Of a DNA stretch of 64,000 nt, positions 63,797 through 64,000 are shown piece after piece. The position numbers and the translations under genes are program-made. The notes under the pieces are model-generated. The model did not search any database, had not been told where the DNA came from, and was given only the letters and a program-made list of their open reading frames with translations. Source of the stretch: DATCLS01 sp036563805. Its GTDB lineage: Bacteria > Actinomycetota > Acidimicrobiia > Acidimicrobiales > VFJN01. The stretch's first letter is position 1. Each line of letters begins with the position of its first letter. The DNA lies in contig DATCLS010000032.1 in the NCBI GenBank assembly GCA_036563805.1, forward strand, positions 1-64,000, written 5' to 3'.

Positions 63797-64000
63797 TCAG
63801 CGCAGGGTGCAGTCGATGCAGGTGATGGTGGCCGGGTCGGCGAGCTGGGAGGTGGAGCGGCGGGTGAAGCAGGAGCGGCACACGAACTCGTGGGTGCCGA
63901 GCGGGCGCGTCGCCGGGTCCGGGGGCGGCGGCTCCGGCTCGTCGGCGAGGCCGTAGTGGCGGTGGAGGATCTCCTCGAGGTCCTCCTCGTGCTCGTCGTC
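63797..64000 (-). CDS. DUF4193-family protein, C-terminal part (cut by window edge)
   Basis: The last 67 codons of a small acidic actinobacterial protein. An Asp/Glu-rich stretch (DDEHEEDLEEIL) is followed by the double Cys pair EFVCRSCFTRRSTSQLAD and TCIDCTLR at the end, as in DUF4193 proteins, which carry a predicted Zn-binding four-Cys module. The function is unknown in the family. The N-terminus lies beyond 64000. Confidence 0.8.
   Translation of the reverse strand, partial: DDEHEEDLEEILHRHYGLADEPEPPPPDPATRPLGTHEFVCRSCFTRRSTSQLADPATITCIDCTLR

Overview
The window is very GC-rich, uses many GTG and TTG starts, and is packed with stop/start-overlapping operons. It carries F420/FMN luciferase-like oxidoreductases, many CoA ligases, MaoC and OB-fold partners, and a dnaG-rpoD-tRNA-Asn-tRNA-Met order. 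This points to an Actinomycetota chromosome, most likely class Acidimicrobiia; that placement is inference, since there is no rRNA or other decisive marker here.

Layout. 0-4 kb is decayed: an IS3-family end has cut off a regulator gene that precedes an intact NUDIX hydrolase. Next come a helicase pseudogene with four lesions and a frameshifted SDR that ends an MMPL-echA-SDR operon (2.8-7.1 kb). 7.3-9.4 kb is a two-component system whose two partners both carry low-complexity insertions. 9.3-13.2 kb holds a monooxygenase-fold protein, two methyltransferases, a 19-codon glyoxalase stub and a PepSY membrane protein with a clear promoter. 13.6-17.4 kb holds a sigma/HTH-like gene, a nicotianamine-synthase-like gene and an orphan VirD4/TraG-type ATPase. 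17.5-29.6 kb is core genome: pyruvate phosphate dikinase, TerC under a yybP-ykoY-type manganese riboswitch, topoisomerase IB, an ABC exporter with a divergent MarR regulator and operator-like repeats, DNA primase, the principal sigma factor and two tRNAs.

29.6-32.4 kb is a small island bounded by the 3' end of tRNA-Met and an exact 39-bp copy of it. Its one recognisable gene is a GH62-GH10 xylan-degrading lipoprotein; no integrase is visible.

32.6-47.4 kb is a TetR-controlled CoA catabolic locus: luciferase-like oxidoreductases, CoA ligases, a NitT/TauT-type ABC importer, a MaoC + OB-fold + lipid-transfer-type thiolase set (as in steroid side-chain retro-aldol modules), an esterase and an SDR. 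Four copies of one 16-bp palindrome lie at its two promoter regions.

47.6-56.9 kb is the most unusual part. A citrate synthase-family protein with an N-terminal DNA-binding domain is divergent from an operon encoding a MmgE/PrpD dehydratase, a PhyH dioxygenase, an MFS transporter, a YrdC-family protein, a full citrate synthase, a peroxiredoxin and a MaoC-PEBP open reading frame, closed by a 17-bp-stem terminator. The combination recalls alkylcitrate/maleidride chemistry of fungi, though no polyketide synthase is present. 57-64 kb holds a P450 remnant, a thioesterase, a CoA ligase, an EthD-like protein, an old-yellow-enzyme reductase lacking one cluster cysteine, an AhpD-like protein and the end of a DUF4193 gene.
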